DNA from: Caldifarciminota bacterium
GTDB lineage: Bacteria; Hydrothermota; Tepidihabitantia; SM23-42
Reading direction: 5' to 3'
Assembly (NCBI GenBank): GCA_027026255.1
Contig: JALVOT010000014.1
Location: 149,986-213,985 of the forward strand
Length of the DNA stretch: 64,000 bases
This document shows positions 8,018 to 17,140 of the stretch, one piece after another. Both the position numbers and the translations under genes were made by a program. The first letter of the stretch is position 1. Every line of letters starts with the position of its first letter. Under the pieces are notes generated by a model, which saw nothing but the letters and a program-made list of their open reading frames with translations, was not told the origin of the DNA and made no database searches.

Positions 8018-8884
8018 GTGGCAAAAAATAGCGGCAGATACCGAAAACTCACCTCTGAAGAGGAGCGTATTATTAATAATAAGGGCACTGAACCACCCGG
8101 CAGTGGAATATATGACAACTTTTTTAAGAAGGGAACCTATATCTGCAAGCGATGTAATGCTCCTCTATTCAGGTCTGAAGATAAATTTAAATCTTCTTGC
8201 GGCTGGCCCAATTTTGATGACGAGATTAAAGGTGCAATAAAGCGGGCAGCTGATCCGGATGGTAAACGGATTGAAATCCAGTGTGCAAACTGCGGCGCGC
8301 ATCTGGGTCATATCTTTGAAGGTGACGGTTTTACTGACAAGAACAGGCGATACTGTGTCAATTCAATCTCCCTTATTTTTATACCGGATAAAGAGTGGAC
8401 CGATACGGCAAAGGCATACTTTGCAGGAGGTTGTTTCTGGGGTGTGGAATACTATTTTGAACATAAAGACGGTGTGCTCAGCGCGGTCTCAGGTTATATG
8501 GGCGGGATAAAGGAAAATCCAACCTATGAAGATGTCTGCTCAGGAAAATACGGGTATTATGAGGTTGTTGAGGTAACCTATAATCCGAAAAAAGTTTCTT
8601 ATGAAGAACTTGCAAAATTATTCTTCGAAATCCATGACCCAACCCAGGCCAATGGACAGGGACCAGATATTGGTGAACAGTATAAATCAGTGATATTCTA
8701 TAGTAATGCTGAGGAGAAGAAAACTGCAGAGAGGCTGATTGAAATTTTAAAAGATAAGGGATATAATATTGTCACAAAGGTCCTGCCTGTAACAAAGTTT
8801 TATAAGGCCGAAGACTATCATCAGGACTACTACGAGAAGAAAAAAGAGAAACCGTCCTGTCATATTTATAAGAAAAGGTTTTAG
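8018..8884 (+). CDS. msrBA: Bifunctional peptide methionine sulfoxide reductase MsrB-MsrA
   Basis: 288 residues from a GTG start with GGAGGA upstream. Residues 1-125 are MsrB: zinc ligands CKRC and CANC, and the catalytic Cys in RYCVNS. Residues 130-288 are MsrA, with the signature AGGCFWGVE carrying the nucleophilic Cys, GYMGG and a late Cys in KPSCH that could act in resolving. The two halves repair the R- and S-epimers of methionine sulfoxide, respectively. The order B-then-A is one of the known fusion orders. No signal peptide is seen, so the protein is cytoplasmic. It indicates exposure to oxidants and fits the adjacent redox and metal genes. Confidence 0.95.
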   Translation: MAKNSGRYRKLTSEEERIINNKGTEPPGSGIYDNFFKKGTYICKRCNAPLFRSEDKFKSSCGWPNFDDEIKGAIKRAADPDGKRIEIQCANCGAHLGHIFEGDGFTDKNRRYCVNSISLIFIPDKEWTDTAKAYFAGGCFWGVEYYFEHKDGVLSAVSGYMGGIKENPTYEDVCSGKYGYYEVVEVTYNPKKVSYEELAKLFFEIHDPTQANGQGPDIGEQYKSVIFYSNAEEKKTAERLIEILKDKGYNIVTKVLPVTKFYKAEDYHQDYYEKKKEKPSCHIYKKRF

Positions 8885-8915
8885 TTTTAAAAAAACAATT
8901 GATTGTGAGGTAATA

Positions 8916-9866
8916 ATGGCAAAGAAAAAATCGAAGAAAAAACAAGAAAAGATTGATGATTTTTCAGAGTTTGATCCCCGGGCGATGGAAAAATTATTGT
9001 CGGAAATGAACAGGGCACTTGAGGATAAAGATTTTAATTCTGATAAGGAAGCAGAACAATTTATGGAAGAATTTCTTGTATCAAAAGAAAGAAAGATATC
9101 TGCTCCAGAAAAACCCCTGAACCAGGCTCAGGAACTCATCTATCAAACCTGGGAGTCTGATAGAGAAGAGAAGGTAAGACTTGCCTACAGGGCGCTTGAG
9201 ATATCAAAAGATTGCGCCGATGCCTATATAATACTTGCTGAGGAAGTTGCCCGAAATCGAAAGGAAATGTTGAGATATTATCAACAGGCAGTTGAAGCCG
9301 GGAAGAGGGCACTTGGACCTGAAATTTTCAAAGAAGACTCAGGTCATTTCTGGGGATTAATCAGCACAAGACCATATATGCGGGCATTAGCCGGATTGGC
9401 TCAGTGTTACTGGCTTCTGGGAAAACGGCGTGAAGCAATTGAGCATTATTATGAACTACTCCGACTTAATCCCAATGATAATCAAGGAATACGCTATCTA
9501 TTACTTAATGCTTTGCTTGTAGCAAGACGTAATGATGATGCCCAAAAACTTCTTAACAAATATAAAAAAGACCCAACTGCTACCTGGTTATATTCTACGG
9601 CACTTTTAGAATTTCGGCGCCAGGGCGCGAGTAAAAAAGCGAATTCTTTATTAAAAAAGGCAATAGAATTTAACCCTTTTGTTCCTGAATATTTACTTAA
9701 GAAAAAGAGATTTCCAAGGGAATTCCCCGTCGCGATTGGTTTTGGGGATGATAGTGAAGCAGTTGATTATGCATATGATGCAATCCCGGCGTGGGAGAAA
9801 ACTCCAGGTGCATTAAAATGGCTGAAGGAAAAATTTCAAGAATTTGTCGATAAACAGGATAATTGA
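8916..9866 (+). CDS. TPR protein with ST7-like domain
   Basis: 316 residues. The N-terminus is Lys-rich (KKKSKKKQEK) and acidic, followed by helical TPR-like repeats (residues 85-240: AYRALEISKDCADAYIILAE, ALAGLAQCYWLLGKRREAIE). The segment GHFWGLISTRPYMRALAG is characteristic of the ST7 family region found in many bacterial TPR proteins. It probably acts as a cytoplasmic scaffold; the partner is unknown. It lies 31 bp after msrBA on the same strand and a small membrane gene follows with overlapping ends, so it may sit in that operon. Confidence 0.8.
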   Translation: MAKKKSKKKQEKIDDFSEFDPRAMEKLLSEMNRALEDKDFNSDKEAEQFMEEFLVSKERKISAPEKPLNQAQELIYQTWESDREEKVRLAYRALEISKDCADAYIILAEEVARNRKEMLRYYQQAVEAGKRALGPEIFKEDSGHFWGLISTRPYMRALAGLAQCYWLLGKRREAIEHYYELLRLNPNDNQGIRYLLLNALLVARRNDDAQKLLNKYKKDPTATWLYSTALLEFRRQGASKKANSLLKKAIEFNPFVPEYLLKKKRFPREFPVAIGFGDDSEAVDYAYDAIPAWEKTPGALKWLKEKFQEFVDKQDN

Positions 9867-9894
9867 TTCAAATGGGAATGGATATAACCTGGTA

Positions 9895-10119
9895 ATGTGT
9901 GAGGTTATGATTTTATTGATAGCATCGAGTTCGATATTCATTTATAAAAATCTGCCGGTTGCTGCATTATCCATTATGCCACCGTTTGTCTCTTTGATAT
10001 TTATGTATCTGACATTCCATGATATAAAGATCTTTCTTACATCGGATGAACTTATTATAAAATTCTGGCTATTCACTACAAAGACCGAATTACAGAATAT
10101 GGAGAACTTTATACTATGA
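9895..10119 (+). CDS. Small membrane protein, two predicted helices
   Basis: 74 residues from the ATG at 9895; an upstream TTG at 9844 would overlap the TPR gene. Two hydrophobic segments (MILLIASSSIFIY and AALSIMPPFVSLIFMYLTF) predict an inner-membrane protein. It is followed by another small membrane protein whose ATG overlaps this stop (ATGA), indicating translational coupling and joint function. No family is recognised. Confidence 0.5.
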   Translation: MCEVMILLIASSSIFIYKNLPVAALSIMPPFVSLIFMYLTFHDIKIFLTSDELIIKFWLFTTKTELQNMENFIL

Positions 10120-10427
10120 AAATCTATTTTTCCCCAAAGAGTAATCCCGGTAAATGGGCGATCAGGCTAATTCTTTGTTTTTTTGTGTTCCTTGGAATAT
10201 TCTTTCTCTTTGTAAATTTGGGAGAGAGGGGTGGTAATACATTTTTCAGCAACCTGAAACTCGCAATTCCCATACTTATCGCCGGTATCTCTGGTGTCGG
10301 TTCATTTTTTATCGGGGTTGTAAGTATTATTAAGAATAAAGAATTCTCGCTTTCTGTTTTTCTGGCTGCCTTAATCGGTTTTTTGGTCCTGATATGGATA
10401 CTTGCCGAGATTCTATCTTCCCACTGA
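10116..10427 (+). CDS. Small membrane protein, three predicted helices
   Basis: 103 residues, starting in an ATGA overlap with the previous small gene. Three hydrophobic segments span roughly residues 16-36, 49-70 and 79-98. The N-terminus (MKIYFSPKSNPGKWAIR) is basic and probably cytoplasmic. No motif or family is recognised. The two coupled membrane proteins lie between a TPR protein and a HEAT-repeat protein. Confidence 0.55.
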   Translation: MKIYFSPKSNPGKWAIRLILCFFVFLGIFFLFVNLGERGGNTFFSNLKLAIPILIAGISGVGSFFIGVVSIIKNKEFSLSVFLAALIGFLVLIWILAEILSSH

Positions 10428-10543
10428 ATCAAGGATTTTTTTAATGATATCAAAATTAGAACTTTATATTACGGACATAATACGGATTGGGTTTCAGAAG
10501 TGGTGAGGAATAATAATCCTGACTCATCAGGGATACGCTAATT

Positions 10544-11344
10544 ATGAGAAGTTACTATGACCTTTCAAAGAAAAAACGAAAAGAATTGTTTAACCGGATG
10601 CAAAGAGAAATTCTGTCTGACCTCATTAAAAAAGAGAAACGGTCTGTACTGAAGTATGCAGGTAATAAAGACACCTATATCAGAAAAAATGTTTATGTAA
10701 TCATAGGTCGAATATATAAATGTAATAAGAATCTGAGACAATGGATTCTATCTCTCTCAAAATCGCTATTTTCAGAGAAGGACAAATATATCTGTCAGAC
10801 CGCAGTATATCTCTTTGGAGAGATCGGACAGATGCATTCAGGAAGGGTTATGGAATACCTGAAAAAGGCGCTCCGGGATAAATCACCGGTAGTGCGCCGC
10901 GGCCTGGTCGGTGCCTTAAAAAGAATGGGGGAGAAGAATCCCGGGCCGGTCTTGAAACTTGCCCGGGAATTTCTCGACCATCCTGACCCTGAAGTTGTCT
11001 GTAGTGTAATACATGGTGCAAAACTCTGGGGACGGACCCATCCTGAGGATATCCTGCCTTTGTTACGGGAACTGCAGGATGATTCACGGAAAAAGGTGAG
11101 GAAGATGTTGATTCATATATCGGGTCAAATCAGTTATAAGAAGGGGTGTCTTAAAAAAGTTGCCTTAGAATTAAGGCGATGGCATAATCATAATTTAGTA
11201 GAAAATATTATAAATGAAATCTTATCGGTGCATAAACGATATGAACGGTTCAGTGCTTTGTCAGTCGGTGAAGCAAGGTCTTATCTCGAAAGAAAATTTT
11301 CAGCTATACATAAATTTTCATTTGGTCAAAACCCAAAAATTTAA
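10544..11344 (+). CDS. HEAT-repeat protein
   Basis: 266 residues of helical HEAT or Armadillo-like repeats, for example DKYICQTAVYLFGEIGQ, SPVVRRGLVGALKRMGEKNP and DPEVVCSVIHGAKLWGRTHP. The pattern, with many basic residues, resembles the non-catalytic end of AlkC/AlkD-type DNA alkylation repair proteins and other HEAT adaptors, but no catalytic Trp/Asp pair like that of the gene at 1094 is evident. It lacks a signal peptide. The function is open; nucleic-acid binding or a scaffold role is possible. It lies 19 bp upstream of the VIT1 family gene. Confidence 0.65.
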   Translation: MRSYYDLSKKKRKELFNRMQREILSDLIKKEKRSVLKYAGNKDTYIRKNVYVIIGRIYKCNKNLRQWILSLSKSLFSEKDKYICQTAVYLFGEIGQMHSGRVMEYLKKALRDKSPVVRRGLVGALKRMGEKNPGPVLKLAREFLDHPDPEVVCSVIHGAKLWGRTHPEDILPLLRELQDDSRKKVRKMLIHISGQISYKKGCLKKVALELRRWHNHNLVENIINEILSVHKRYERFSALSVGEARSYLERKFSAIHKFSFGQNPKI

Positions 11345-11363
11345 ATGAGTGAAAGGAGATAAG

Positions 11364-12251
11364 ATGAATATTCCCTTTAAAAATCTGGATAAAAAGGTTC
11401 AGCGGACTGTGCTTCAGGCCCAGCAGGCTGAGATTACCGAGTATGAGATTTACAAAAATTTATCACGATTTGAGAAGAAAAAGAAAAACAGTGAAACACT
11501 TGAACATATCGCCGAGGATGAATTGAATCATTATAACTTCTGGAAGGATTATACAAAAAAGGTGGTAAGCTCCAATCGAGTAAAAGTCATATTCTATTTC
11601 ATCATCTGCAGAATATTTGGCCTCACCTTTGGTGTCAAACAGATGGAGAAGAGGGAAGGCAATGCCCAGTATATTTATAAGACACTTTGCACAAAAATAC
11701 CGGAACTGATGAAGATTGTCCGGGATGAGGAGAGGCATGAGGAGGAACTCATCGGTATTATCGATGAGGAACGGTTGAAATATGTCGGTTCAATGGTGCT
11801 GGGACTTAATGATGCTCTGGTCGAGCTTACCGGTGCCCTTGCCGGGCTTACCCTTGCCCTGCAGAACACACATCTTATTGCCCTCGCCGGGCTTATTACA
11901 GGCATTGCTGCATCGTTGTCGATGGCGGCATCTGAATATCTTTCGACAAAGACTGAAACCAGCGAAAGGAATCCGGCAAAGGCAGCCCTGTATACAGGTT
12001 CGGCTTATGTCCTGACTGTCCTTTTTCTTATCTTTCCATATCTGATATTTAAAAATTATCTTTTCTGCTTGGCATTTACACTATTTAACGCACTTGTCGT
12101 AATATTAATCTTTACATACTATATTTCCGTCGCCCGGGATACATCATTTAAGAATAGATTTTTTGAAATGGCAATAATCAGTCTGAGTGTTGCTGGTGTA
12201 TCATTTGGGATTGGATATCTTATCAGGAAATTATTCGGAGTCGAGGTCTGA
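11364..12251 (+). CDS. Ferritin-like/VIT1 (CCC1) family membrane protein
   Basis: 295 residues from the ATG behind GAAAGGAGAT. Residues 15-140 are a ferritin-like (rubrerythrin-type) four-helix region with repeated E and EXXH patterns (ITEYEIYKNL, AEDELNHYNFWKDY, DEERHEEEL), which fit a di-iron site. The remaining part is a VIT1/CCC1-type transporter: LGLNDALVELTGALAGL and ASLSMAASEYLSTK are hallmark segments, followed by further membrane helices. Such fusions (MbfA-like) are membrane-bound ferritins that export iron or manganese. It heads a metal-handling group with the DUF302, SHOCT and CopB genes downstream. Confidence 0.9.
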   Translation: MNIPFKNLDKKVQRTVLQAQQAEITEYEIYKNLSRFEKKKKNSETLEHIAEDELNHYNFWKDYTKKVVSSNRVKVIFYFIICRIFGLTFGVKQMEKREGNAQYIYKTLCTKIPELMKIVRDEERHEEELIGIIDEERLKYVGSMVLGLNDALVELTGALAGLTLALQNTHLIALAGLITGIAASLSMAASEYLSTKTETSERNPAKAALYTGSAYVLTVLFLIFPYLIFKNYLFCLAFTLFNALVVILIFTYYISVARDTSFKNRFFEMAIISLSVAGVSFGIGYLIRKLFGVEV

Positions 12252-12295
12252 GTAAACATATATCGATTCAGACGGTCTAAATTATAGGAGGTTCT

Positions 12296-12679
12296 ATGAA
12301 TTACGGTTTTTTGAAAAAAGTAGCATTTGACATCGATACGACATTGAAGCGTGTGCAAGAAGTTCTAAAAAACGAAGGCTTTGGTATACTCACAAAAATT
12401 GATGTTGAAGAGAAATTTAAGGAGAAACTGGATATTGAATTTCCCAGATACAAAATCCTCGGTGCCTGTAATCCTGAGATGGCATATAAGGCGATATCTG
12501 CCGAATGGGAAATCGGCCTGCTTTTGCCCTGTAATGTTATTATTTATGAAAAAGAGGGTGATGTATTTGTGGGAATCATCCGGCCAACCCGGGCAATGGC
12601 TGAAGTGAAGAATGAAACCCTGCAGAAGATAGCATCTGAGGTTGAAGAAAAACTAAAAAGGGTTTTTGAATCCATATAG
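12296..12679 (+). CDS. DUF302 domain protein
   Basis: 127 residues, ATG behind TAGGAGG. The sequence shows the DUF302 layout: an N-terminal alpha/beta segment with TTLKRVQEVLKNEGFGILTK, then YKILGACNPEMAYKAISAE and LLPCNVIIYEK, which contains a conserved Cys. Proteins of this domain are small cytoplasmic alpha/beta proteins of unknown function, often next to heavy-metal or redox genes, as here beside a copper-type ATPase. They may bind metal or heme-like ligands through the Cys residues, but that is inference. Confidence 0.9.
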   Translation: MNYGFLKKVAFDIDTTLKRVQEVLKNEGFGILTKIDVEEKFKEKLDIEFPRYKILGACNPEMAYKAISAEWEIGLLLPCNVIIYEKEGDVFVGIIRPTRAMAEVKNETLQKIASEVEEKLKRVFESI

Positions 12680-12684
12680 GAGTT

Positions 12685-12972
12685 ATGATGATAAAAATAA
12701 TAATCGCCTATTTTTTGTCTGTATTACTCCTTTTCTCAGATGAGGAATACGGACATATGGGCGGGGAACATTTTTGCGGGTTTGGAGGCGGTATTATGTG
12801 GGTTATCTGGCTCGTAATAGTTGTCGCGGTTATCTATTCCATCTATCGCAGCAGGGCTGAAAATAAAATTGAAGAAAGAGAATCACCGCTGGAAATTTTA
12901 AAAAAGAGACTTGCCCGGGGCGAAATATCACAACAGGAATATGAACAATTGAAAAAGAAACTGGGATTATAA
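12685..12972 (+). CDS. SHOCT-domain membrane protein
   Basis: 95 residues, starting at tandem ATGs behind AGGAG. It has an N-terminal hydrophobic segment, a Gly/His/Cys loop (HMGGEHFCGFGGG), a second helix (VIWLVIVVAVIYSIY) and a C-terminal SHOCT motif (PLEILKKRLARGEISQQEYE). SHOCT proteins are short oligomerising membrane-anchored proteins. Its location between DUF302 and the CopB ATPase, with gaps of 5 and 13 bp, implies a role in metal homeostasis; the His/Cys loop could bind a metal ion. Confidence 0.85.
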   Translation: MMIKIIIAYFLSVLLLFSDEEYGHMGGEHFCGFGGGIMWVIWLVIVVAVIYSIYRSRAENKIEERESPLEILKKRLARGEISQQEYEQLKKKLGL

Positions 12973-12985
12973 CCGGGGAGATAAA

Positions 12986-14944
12986 ATGAGGCATAATCAC
13001 CACAAGCATATGGTTGCAGATTATCAGAAAAGATTCTGGATATCCCTTGCTCTGACCCCTCCAATCCTCCTACTTTCGCCGATGATTCAGAATCTCTTAA
13101 AGATTGCTGATAAACTGAGAATTCCGGGCGATGTTTATCTACTTTTTGGGTTGGCTACTTTTGTCTTTCTGTTCGGCGGTTTTCCTTTTCTTAAAGGTTT
13201 AAGCAATGAATTAAAGAATCGAAAACCCGGTATGATGACCCTGATTGGGATTGCGATTACTACTGCATATATTTATAGTAGTGCAGTGGTTTTTGGTCTT
13301 CAAGGAAAGTTTTTCTTCTGGGAACTCGTAACCCTTGTTGATATCATGCTTCTTGGACACTGGATTGAGATGCGTTCAATTATGGGGGCATCAAGGGCAT
13401 TAGAAGAACTTGCCAAACTAATGCCCTCGGCTGCCCATAAGATTCTGGACTCAGGCGATATCAAGGATGTTCCGATTAGTGAACTCAAACCGGGCGATCA
13501 AATCTTGATTCGACCCGGTGAAAAGATACCTGCCGATGGGGTGGTGGTTGATGGTGAAACATCAGTGGATGAATCGATGCTCACCGGTGAATCCATGCCG
13601 GTTTCAAAAGGTCCGGGTGCTAAGGTGATTGGCGGAGCGATTAATGGTGAGGGTTCAATTGCGGTCGAGGTAAAAAGTGTAGGAAAGGATTCCTTCCTTT
13701 CTCAGGTCATTGAACTCGTTAACCAGGCACAGATGAGTAAATCACGAACCCAGGACCTTGCCAACCGTGCTGCGCTGTGGCTCACAATTATTGCTTTAAC
13801 TGCAGGAACCGTAACCTTATTTGTCTGGTTGCTGTTTATGAAAATGGATTTTGCCTTTGCCCTGGAAAGAACCGTTACTGTGATGGTAATTACCTGTCCT
13901 CATGCCCTGGGTCTGGCGGTTCCGCTGGTCATTGCGGTTTCAACTGCACTCTCGGCAAGGAATGGGCTTTTGATTCGGGATCGTGGGGCATTTGAACGGG
14001 CAAGAAATATTCAGGCGATCGTTTTTGATAAAACCGGCACCCTGACAATGGGTAAATTCGGGGTGACCGATGTTGTCAGTTTCTCAGATAAATTTCCCGG
14101 GGATAAGATATTAACCTATGCAGCATCTGTAGAAATTCATTCTGAGCATCCCATTGCCAAGGGCATTGTTGCTTCGGCTGCGGAAACGGTGCCGGTCAAT
14201 AAATTCAGGGCGATTCCTGGAAAAGGTGCTGAGGCTGAAATTGATGGTAAAGTAGTAAAGATTGTCAGTCCTGGATATCTCAAAGAGAATAATATCAAAG
14301 TTAAAGACAGTCAGATAAAGACGATTACTACTCAGGGTAAAACGATTGTTTATGTGCTGGTTGAGGAAAAAATAATCGGCGCGGTTGGTCTTGCCGATAT
14401 AATCAGACCTGAATCCAGGAAGGCGATTAAAGCACTGAAAGGAATGGGTATTCGCTGTATGATGCTTACCGGTGATAATCAAATGGTCGCCAGATGGGTT
14501 GCTGAAGAGATTGGACTGGATGAATATTTTGCCGAAGTTCTGCCTCAGGAAAAGGCATCAAGGATAAAGGATATTCAATCACGTGGACTGGTTGTTGCTA
14601 TGACCGGTGATGGGGTGAATGATGCCCCGGCCCTTGCCCAGGCAGATATCGGAATTGCAATCGGTGCTGGAACCGATGTTGCAGTTGAAACTGCTGATAT
14701 TGTCCTTGTCCACAGTAATCCACTGGATGTGGTGGCAATTGTTGGTCTTGCCCGTGCTACATACCGCAAGATGATTCAGAATTTACTCTGGGCAACCGGG
14801 TACAATGCATTCGCGATTCCCTTAGCTGCCGGTGTTTTATACAATTTTGGAATCCTGCTCAGTCCGGCTGTTGGTGCAGTTTTTATGTCTTTAAGTACAG
14901 TAATTGTAGCAATAAATGCAAGATTTTTAAAGATTTCACGATGA
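12986..14944 (+). CDS. copB: Copper-translocating P1B-type ATPase, CopB class
   Basis: 652 residues. The phosphorylation motif is DKTGTLT (Asp348), with TGES and a C-terminal GDGVNDAPAL. The membrane metal site is CPH (304-306), which marks the P1B-3 (CopB) class rather than the CPC class; these export Cu(I)/Cu(II) or silver. The N-terminus is short with a His cluster (MRHNHHKHM) instead of an HMA domain, in keeping with CopB. ATP drives export from cytoplasm to periplasm. The gene ends the VIT1-DUF302-SHOCT-copB row and starts behind GGGGAGATAAA. All main catalytic residues are present. Confidence 0.95.
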   Translation: MRHNHHKHMVADYQKRFWISLALTPPILLLSPMIQNLLKIADKLRIPGDVYLLFGLATFVFLFGGFPFLKGLSNELKNRKPGMMTLIGIAITTAYIYSSAVVFGLQGKFFFWELVTLVDIMLLGHWIEMRSIMGASRALEELAKLMPSAAHKILDSGDIKDVPISELKPGDQILIRPGEKIPADGVVVDGETSVDESMLTGESMPVSKGPGAKVIGGAINGEGSIAVEVKSVGKDSFLSQVIELVNQAQMSKSRTQDLANRAALWLTIIALTAGTVTLFVWLLFMKMDFAFALERTVTVMVITCPHALGLAVPLVIAVSTALSARNGLLIRDRGAFERARNIQAIVFDKTGTLTMGKFGVTDVVSFSDKFPGDKILTYAASVEIHSEHPIAKGIVASAAETVPVNKFRAIPGKGAEAEIDGKVVKIVSPGYLKENNIKVKDSQIKTITTQGKTIVYVLVEEKIIGAVGLADIIRPESRKAIKALKGMGIRCMMLTGDNQMVARWVAEEIGLDEYFAEVLPQEKASRIKDIQSRGLVVAMTGDGVNDAPALAQADIGIAIGAGTDVAVETADIVLVHSNPLDVVAIVGLARATYRKMIQNLLWATGYNAFAIPLAAGVLYNFGILLSPAVGAVFMSLSTVIVAINARFLKISR

Positions 14945-15330
14945 ATCCTGAATTCGGGAGTAATAACCAGTTGATCATATATTTCTTAAATCCAGATAGG
15001 GGATAGGCAATTGTGGAATTTTATGAGAAGTTTGTAAAAAAAAATAATAAAGAGAGAGGTGCCGTAAGTTTAAAAAAAGAATACTCAAGAACTTACGGCT
15101 CACCTGATATTTTAATTTTGCTATTTAAGAAATAATAGAGTGATGGTGAAAAGAAATTTTAAAAACCTGAGATTGCATTCTTTTGATAAATACCCGGAAA
15201 TTAAGAACTGATGGAAGTTTTGGCGGTGCGCTTATTATAGCACTTAATGGCAATATACTTGGAGAGCGGGAAATCGGCCAGCAAGGGTGGCTGATATATA
15301 AACCTATAAAATAACTTAAAGGAGGTTATT
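14945..15330 (+). other. Intergenic region with stem-loop and short ORF
   Basis: 386 bp. It holds a stem-loop at 15057-15105 (described separately) and a 43-codon TTG-started frame at 15183-15314 reading ...TDGSFGGALIIALNG..., without a ribosome-binding site or family match. The rest is AT-rich. No tRNA is seen. The next gene starts behind AAAGGAGG at 15331. Confidence 0.5.
15057..15105 (+). promoter_or_regulatory. Stem-loop upstream of ChrB-like gene
   Basis: GCCGTAAGTT (15061-15070) pairs with AACTTACGGC (15090-15099), a 10-bp stem with a 19-nt A-rich loop; flanking AGGT and ACCT extend it beyond a small bulge. The right arm is followed by only a short T-run, so it may be the copB terminator or an RNA element in a leader. 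The function is open. Confidence 0.5.
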
Positions 15331-15762
15331 ATGAAATGGGTTACAAGAGAAAAGGTGCATGTGGATAGGGTTGCATGCCCCTGGCTTATCAAAAGGTTCA
15401 TTGACCCGGATGCAGAGTTTGTTTTCGTTCCCCGGGACACTGATCCAGCAACCATAAAAGAAGGTATTCCCTTTGATATGAAGGGAGTGGAACTCGGACA
15501 TCACGGTGATAAATGCACTTTTGATGCATTAATGGAAAAGTATGATATCCAGGATGGTGCAGTGAAGAAAATTCAGATGATAGTCCGAGAAGCAGATACA
15601 CATCCTGAAAATCCTTCACCACTTGCTGTCGCACTCAGTATATTAGCAAGAGGTTATAGACTAATATGCAAGGACGATCACGAAACATTAAAAAAGGAAT
15701 TCTATCTTTATGATGCATTATATGCATACTTTAAGCAAGAGATAGAAGACAAATCAAAATAA
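15331..15762 (+). CDS. ChrB-like chromate resistance domain protein
   Basis: 143 residues corresponding to the C-terminal ChrB domain only: MKWVTREKVHVDRVACPWLI, FIDPDAEFVFVP, ELGHHGDKCTFDALM and the final helix pair. Full ChrB adds an N-terminal regulatory part, missing here, so this may be a stand-alone sensor or enzyme. ChrB proteins accompany chromate exporters; the domain also occurs next to rhodanese and MFS genes with no known chromate link. The MFS transporter gene begins 3 bp after this stop, so the two are co-transcribed. Confidence 0.85.
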   Translation: MKWVTREKVHVDRVACPWLIKRFIDPDAEFVFVPRDTDPATIKEGIPFDMKGVELGHHGDKCTFDALMEKYDIQDGAVKKIQMIVREADTHPENPSPLAVALSILARGYRLICKDDHETLKKEFYLYDALYAYFKQEIEDKSK

Positions 15763-15765
15763 AAA

Positions 15766-16980
15766 ATGGATAGATGGCGTTCCCTCATCAATATCTCTCT
15801 GGTCGATTTTTCTGCACGATTAAGTTATAATATTGCAAGGACACCTCTATTGCCGCTGTTTGCGGCTTTTCTTAAAGCATCTCCTTCAGAGATAGGGTTG
15901 ATCGTCGGTGCTTCTACAATAACCGGTATCTTTTTAAAGGCTCCTTCAGGTGCCCTTTCTGACCAGCTCGGCAGAAAAAGGATGCTGCTATTTGGTGCCC
16001 TTATCTTTGCAATTATGCCGTTCAGCTATATCATCGCTACTGCAGTCTGGATGCTTATTATAATAAGATTTATACATGGAATGGCAACATCAATATACGG
16101 ACCTGTGGCAAATGCAGTTGTGGCAAATATTGCCGGTAAAGAAAAGGGCAAATTTCTGTCGTTATTCGCTTTGATTAAGATTGGGACAAATGCCCTCGGT
16201 GGATTGATCGGTGGATGGTTATTATATTATCTGGCAAAAGGCAGGTCATTGAACATTAACGACTTTCACCACGCATATCTAATTTGTGGAATCTTGGGTG
16301 TATTTGCATTCATTATTGCGGTGTTCGTGCTTCCTAAGGTAGAACCATCCACCCAGCACAGGGCAATAAAGAACTCCTTTCGCAAAGTATTTGACGGTTT
16401 AAAAGAGACAGGCAGCAACCTGAAGATATTGATGACCTCATCAATGGAATCGATCCAAAATATGACAATGGGCGCGGCAATGGCATTCTTACCTATTCTT
16501 GTAGTCAAGGAATATCATCACTCTGTAGTGAAGGCAGGATTTTTATGGTCCCTGGTGATGGGAACATCGGTTCTTCTGAAACCTGTGATGGGATATCTTT
16601 CAGACCGGATGAAACGATGGAAACTAATTTGTCTGGGAATGTTTCTTTGTGGTATCTCATTTGTTGCCTTTACATTGACTTCTGATTTTTATTTGCTGAT
16701 GATAATTTCGGTATCGTTTGGGTTGGCTGAGGCGATTGTAACAACATCTACTGTTTCCTATGTGGCAGAAATAGCAAAGGTGCATCAGCTTGGAGCCAGT
16801 CTTGGTGTGTTTGGAACCATTGCAGATACCGGACAGGCACTGGGGCCGATAATCATCGGGATTCTTTTGACCCGGACCGGCTATTTCAGCAGTTTTATGA
16901 TGGTTTCATTCTTCATAATCCTGTGGACATTCTTATATGCAGTTGTGCAGGTCAAACACAGCAGTGATACAAAAAGGTGA
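15766..16980 (+). CDS. MFS efflux transporter
   Basis: 404 residues, with about 12 membrane helices. The MFS motif A appears after TM2 as SDQLGRKRM, with further repeats such as GYLSDRMKRW in the second half, a feature of the duplicated six-helix fold. It lies downstream of the ChrB-like gene, so a role in metal, oxyanion or drug export is plausible, but MFS proteins cannot be assigned a substrate by sequence alone. The start ATG lies 3 bp after the previous stop without a strong ribosome-binding site, suggesting coupling. Confidence 0.9.
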   Translation: MDRWRSLINISLVDFSARLSYNIARTPLLPLFAAFLKASPSEIGLIVGASTITGIFLKAPSGALSDQLGRKRMLLFGALIFAIMPFSYIIATAVWMLIIIRFIHGMATSIYGPVANAVVANIAGKEKGKFLSLFALIKIGTNALGGLIGGWLLYYLAKGRSLNINDFHHAYLICGILGVFAFIIAVFVLPKVEPSTQHRAIKNSFRKVFDGLKETGSNLKILMTSSMESIQNMTMGAAMAFLPILVVKEYHHSVVKAGFLWSLVMGTSVLLKPVMGYLSDRMKRWKLICLGMFLCGISFVAFTLTSDFYLLMIISVSFGLAEAIVTTSTVSYVAEIAKVHQLGASLGVFGTIADTGQALGPIIIGILLTRTGYFSSFMMVSFFIILWTFLYAVVQVKHSSDTKR

Positions 16981-17115
16981 TTTAATGAAAATGACTTGTA
17001 GTGAAAACGGCGGTAAAACCTGAACCTCTGGGCTTCCTGGAAATGGTGTAAACAAAGGAACTTTATAGTACTGATCTGACTTTTAGCTTTCTATCCAATG
17101 ATTGTAAATTCAAAA

Positions 17116-17140
17116 GGGTGGTGTGTTTAACACACCACCC
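17116..17140 (+). terminator. Perfect palindrome, probable terminator hairpin
   Basis: GGGTGGTGTG (17116-17125), loop TTTAA, then CACACCACCC (17131-17140): a strong 10-bp GC-rich stem with an equally valid palindromic reading. No T-run follows (GGCAACTT), so factor-dependent termination, mRNA-end protection or a palindromic operator is also possible. It lies downstream of the MFS gene and upstream of the MGMT-like gene. Confidence 0.55.
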
